From positions 1 to 5,314 of the forward strand of contig PITX01000102.1 of assembly GCA_017577345.1 (NCBI GenBank): a stretch of 5,314 nt of DNA, written 5' to 3'. The notes below the pieces were generated by a model. The model ran no database searches and had not been told where the DNA came from. It saw nothing but the letters and a program-made list of their open reading frames with translations. A program made the translations under genes and the position numbers. Below, piece after piece: positions 4,274 through 5,314 of this stretch; the stretch's first letter is position 1; each line of letters starts with the position of its first letter. The stretch comes from Clostridiales bacterium. GTDB taxonomy: Bacteria > Bacillota > Clostridia > Oscillospirales > Oscillospiraceae.

Positions 4274-5314
4274 ATGAAAAAATACAGATTCTTGACGGTT
4301 TTTCTGTGTCTGCTCCTGCTTTTGCAGTGCAGTATGCCGTGTTTTGCGGAGACTGAGGCAGAAACAGATGCGGAGATTTCCTCCGAAACGGCACAGCAGG
4401 AGACGGATACGCCCGAAATGCAGTTTCCCACCGGACTGGAGACACCGCCTGAGCTGATCGAATACAGCTTCCCGCCGAATGATGAGGACTTTTGGATCCG
4501 TGCGAAGAGCACGGCGCTGATCGAACTCAATTCCCATACGATCGTCTATGCACAGGAACTGGACCGTCAGATTTACCCTGCCAGTCTGACAAAGATCATG
4601 ACCTGTATGCTGGCGCTGGAGCACGGCAATCTGGACGATACGCTGACAGTCTCGGCAACGGCACTGGAAAACCTCAGTGAGTACGGCAGCACGGCGGGTC
4701 TGATGGAGGGCGAGCAGCTCAGTCTGCGGGAAATGCTGTACTGCATTATGGTTTCCTCTGCCAATGAGGGCTGTAATGTGGTCGCCGAGTATATTGCCGG
4801 CAGTACAGAGTCCTTTGTCGCCATGATGAACGAGAAAGCTGCTGCACTGGGGATGCACGGCACGCATTATGCCAATGCCCACGGCTTACATAACAGCGAG
4901 CACTATACAACGGTGCGCGATCTGGCGGTGCTGGCGACCTGGGCATGGCAGAATCCGCAGTTCCGCGAATTTGCCACAACAACGAGCCATACTGTTCCTG
5001 CAACCAACATGTCGGAGGAGCGAACACTTCATACGACAAACTATCTGACTTCAACAGATACGATAGGGCGCTATTATTACAGCAAGGCGTCCGGCGTGAA
5101 GACCGGTTTTACCACGCCGGCAGGCGGCTGCCTGATCAGCACCGCGAGTGACGGTGACCTTTCCTTCATGAGCATCGTCTGCGGGTGTGAGATCCTGATT
5201 GACGATGACGGAAAAGATTTGGACATGCGCTTTGTGGAGACGAAAAAGCTGTTGGAATACGGCTTTGAGACCTTCCACTATGTGCAGGTACTGACCGATA
5301 CCGCAATGCTTGGT
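4274..5314 (+). CDS. Secreted D-alanyl-D-alanine carboxypeptidase (PBP5/DacF family), 3' end outside window
   Basis: This is a low-molecular-weight penicillin-binding protein; 347 residues are visible and the reading frame is open to the right edge. The family removes the terminal D-Ala from peptidoglycan pentapeptides outside the membrane, limiting cross-linking. Residues 1-25 are a signal peptide with probable cleavage after CFA. An acidic Glu/Thr-rich linker follows to about 60. All three active-site motifs are present and in order: SLTK (Ser104 nucleophile, Lys107), SAN (162-164) and KTG (276-278). The tail from about 320 begins to resemble the C-terminal PBP5 domain; a C-terminal amphipathic helix would be expected beyond the edge. 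The ATG has GGGAG 6 nt upstream and a consensus promoter at 4175-4202. The gene is divergent from the two-component operon. DacF (sporulation) and DacA (vegetative) subtypes cannot be separated from sequence alone; the strong sigma-A promoter favours vegetative expression. Confidence 0.93.
   Translation, partial: MKKYRFLTVFLCLLLLLQCSMPCFAETEAETDAEISSETAQQETDTPEMQFPTGLETPPELIEYSFPPNDEDFWIRAKSTALIELNSHTIVYAQELDRQIYPASLTKIMTCMLALEHGNLDDTLTVSATALENLSEYGSTAGLMEGEQLSLREMLYCIMVSSANEGCNVVAEYIAGSTESFVAMMNEKAAALGMHGTHYANAHGLHNSEHYTTVRDLAVLATWAWQNPQFREFATTTSHTVPATNMSEERTLHTTNYLTSTDTIGRYYYSKASGVKTGFTTPAGGCLISTASDGDLSFMSIVCGCEILIDDDGKDLDMRFVETKKLLEYGFETFHYVQVLTDTAMLG

Noticed and set aside
3926..4882. Long minus-strand frame spanning the intergenic region and the carboxypeptidase gene
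   Set aside because: It runs antisense through the active-site motifs of the carboxypeptidase and out of frame through the ComEA-like gene. It also crosses both promoters, and its translation looks non-protein-like.

Overview
The window looks like chromosomal DNA from a spore-forming, moderately GC-rich Firmicute, most likely of class Clostridia (an Oscillospirales-like relative is a guess). The support is an anti-sigma F antagonist (SpoIIAA) fragment, a GerMN-domain lipoprotein, a perfect Spo0A box, strong AGGAGG-type ribosome binding sites and near-consensus sigma-A promoters. No mobile element, tRNA, rRNA or CRISPR array is visible, and coding density is high.

Layout from left to right: (1) 1-258, minus strand, the N-terminal part of a STAS anti-anti-sigma factor, most likely SpoIIAA, running off the left edge. 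(2) 259-374, a short regulatory gap with a Spo0A box, a sigma-A -10 box and an 11-bp inverted repeat. (3) 375-4152, minus strand, a compact four-gene operon whose neighbours all overlap. In transcription order it holds a small membrane-anchored ComEA-like helix-hairpin-helix protein, an OmpR/PhoB-family response regulator, a transmembrane histidine kinase, and a lipoprotein with GerMN modules. (4) 4153-4273, a divergent intergenic region with two strong promoters facing each other. (5) 4274-5314, plus strand, a secreted D-Ala-D-Ala carboxypeptidase of the PBP5/DacF family, running off the right edge.

The theme is cell-envelope sensing and sporulation. The kinase has an extracytoplasmic sensor domain. 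Its downstream lipoprotein is placed as LpqB is beside MtrAB in Actinobacteria, so an accessory role in sensing is a reasonable inference. The divergent gene modifies peptidoglycan, and the gene beyond the operon controls the first forespore sigma factor.

The most notable points are: a response regulator whose receiver has Glu instead of the phospho-accepting Asp while its other key residues and the partner kinase look intact; face-to-face promoters with nearly coincident predicted start points; and a spoIIG/spoIIE-like Spo0A promoter with a 21-22 bp spacer in front of spoIIAA.
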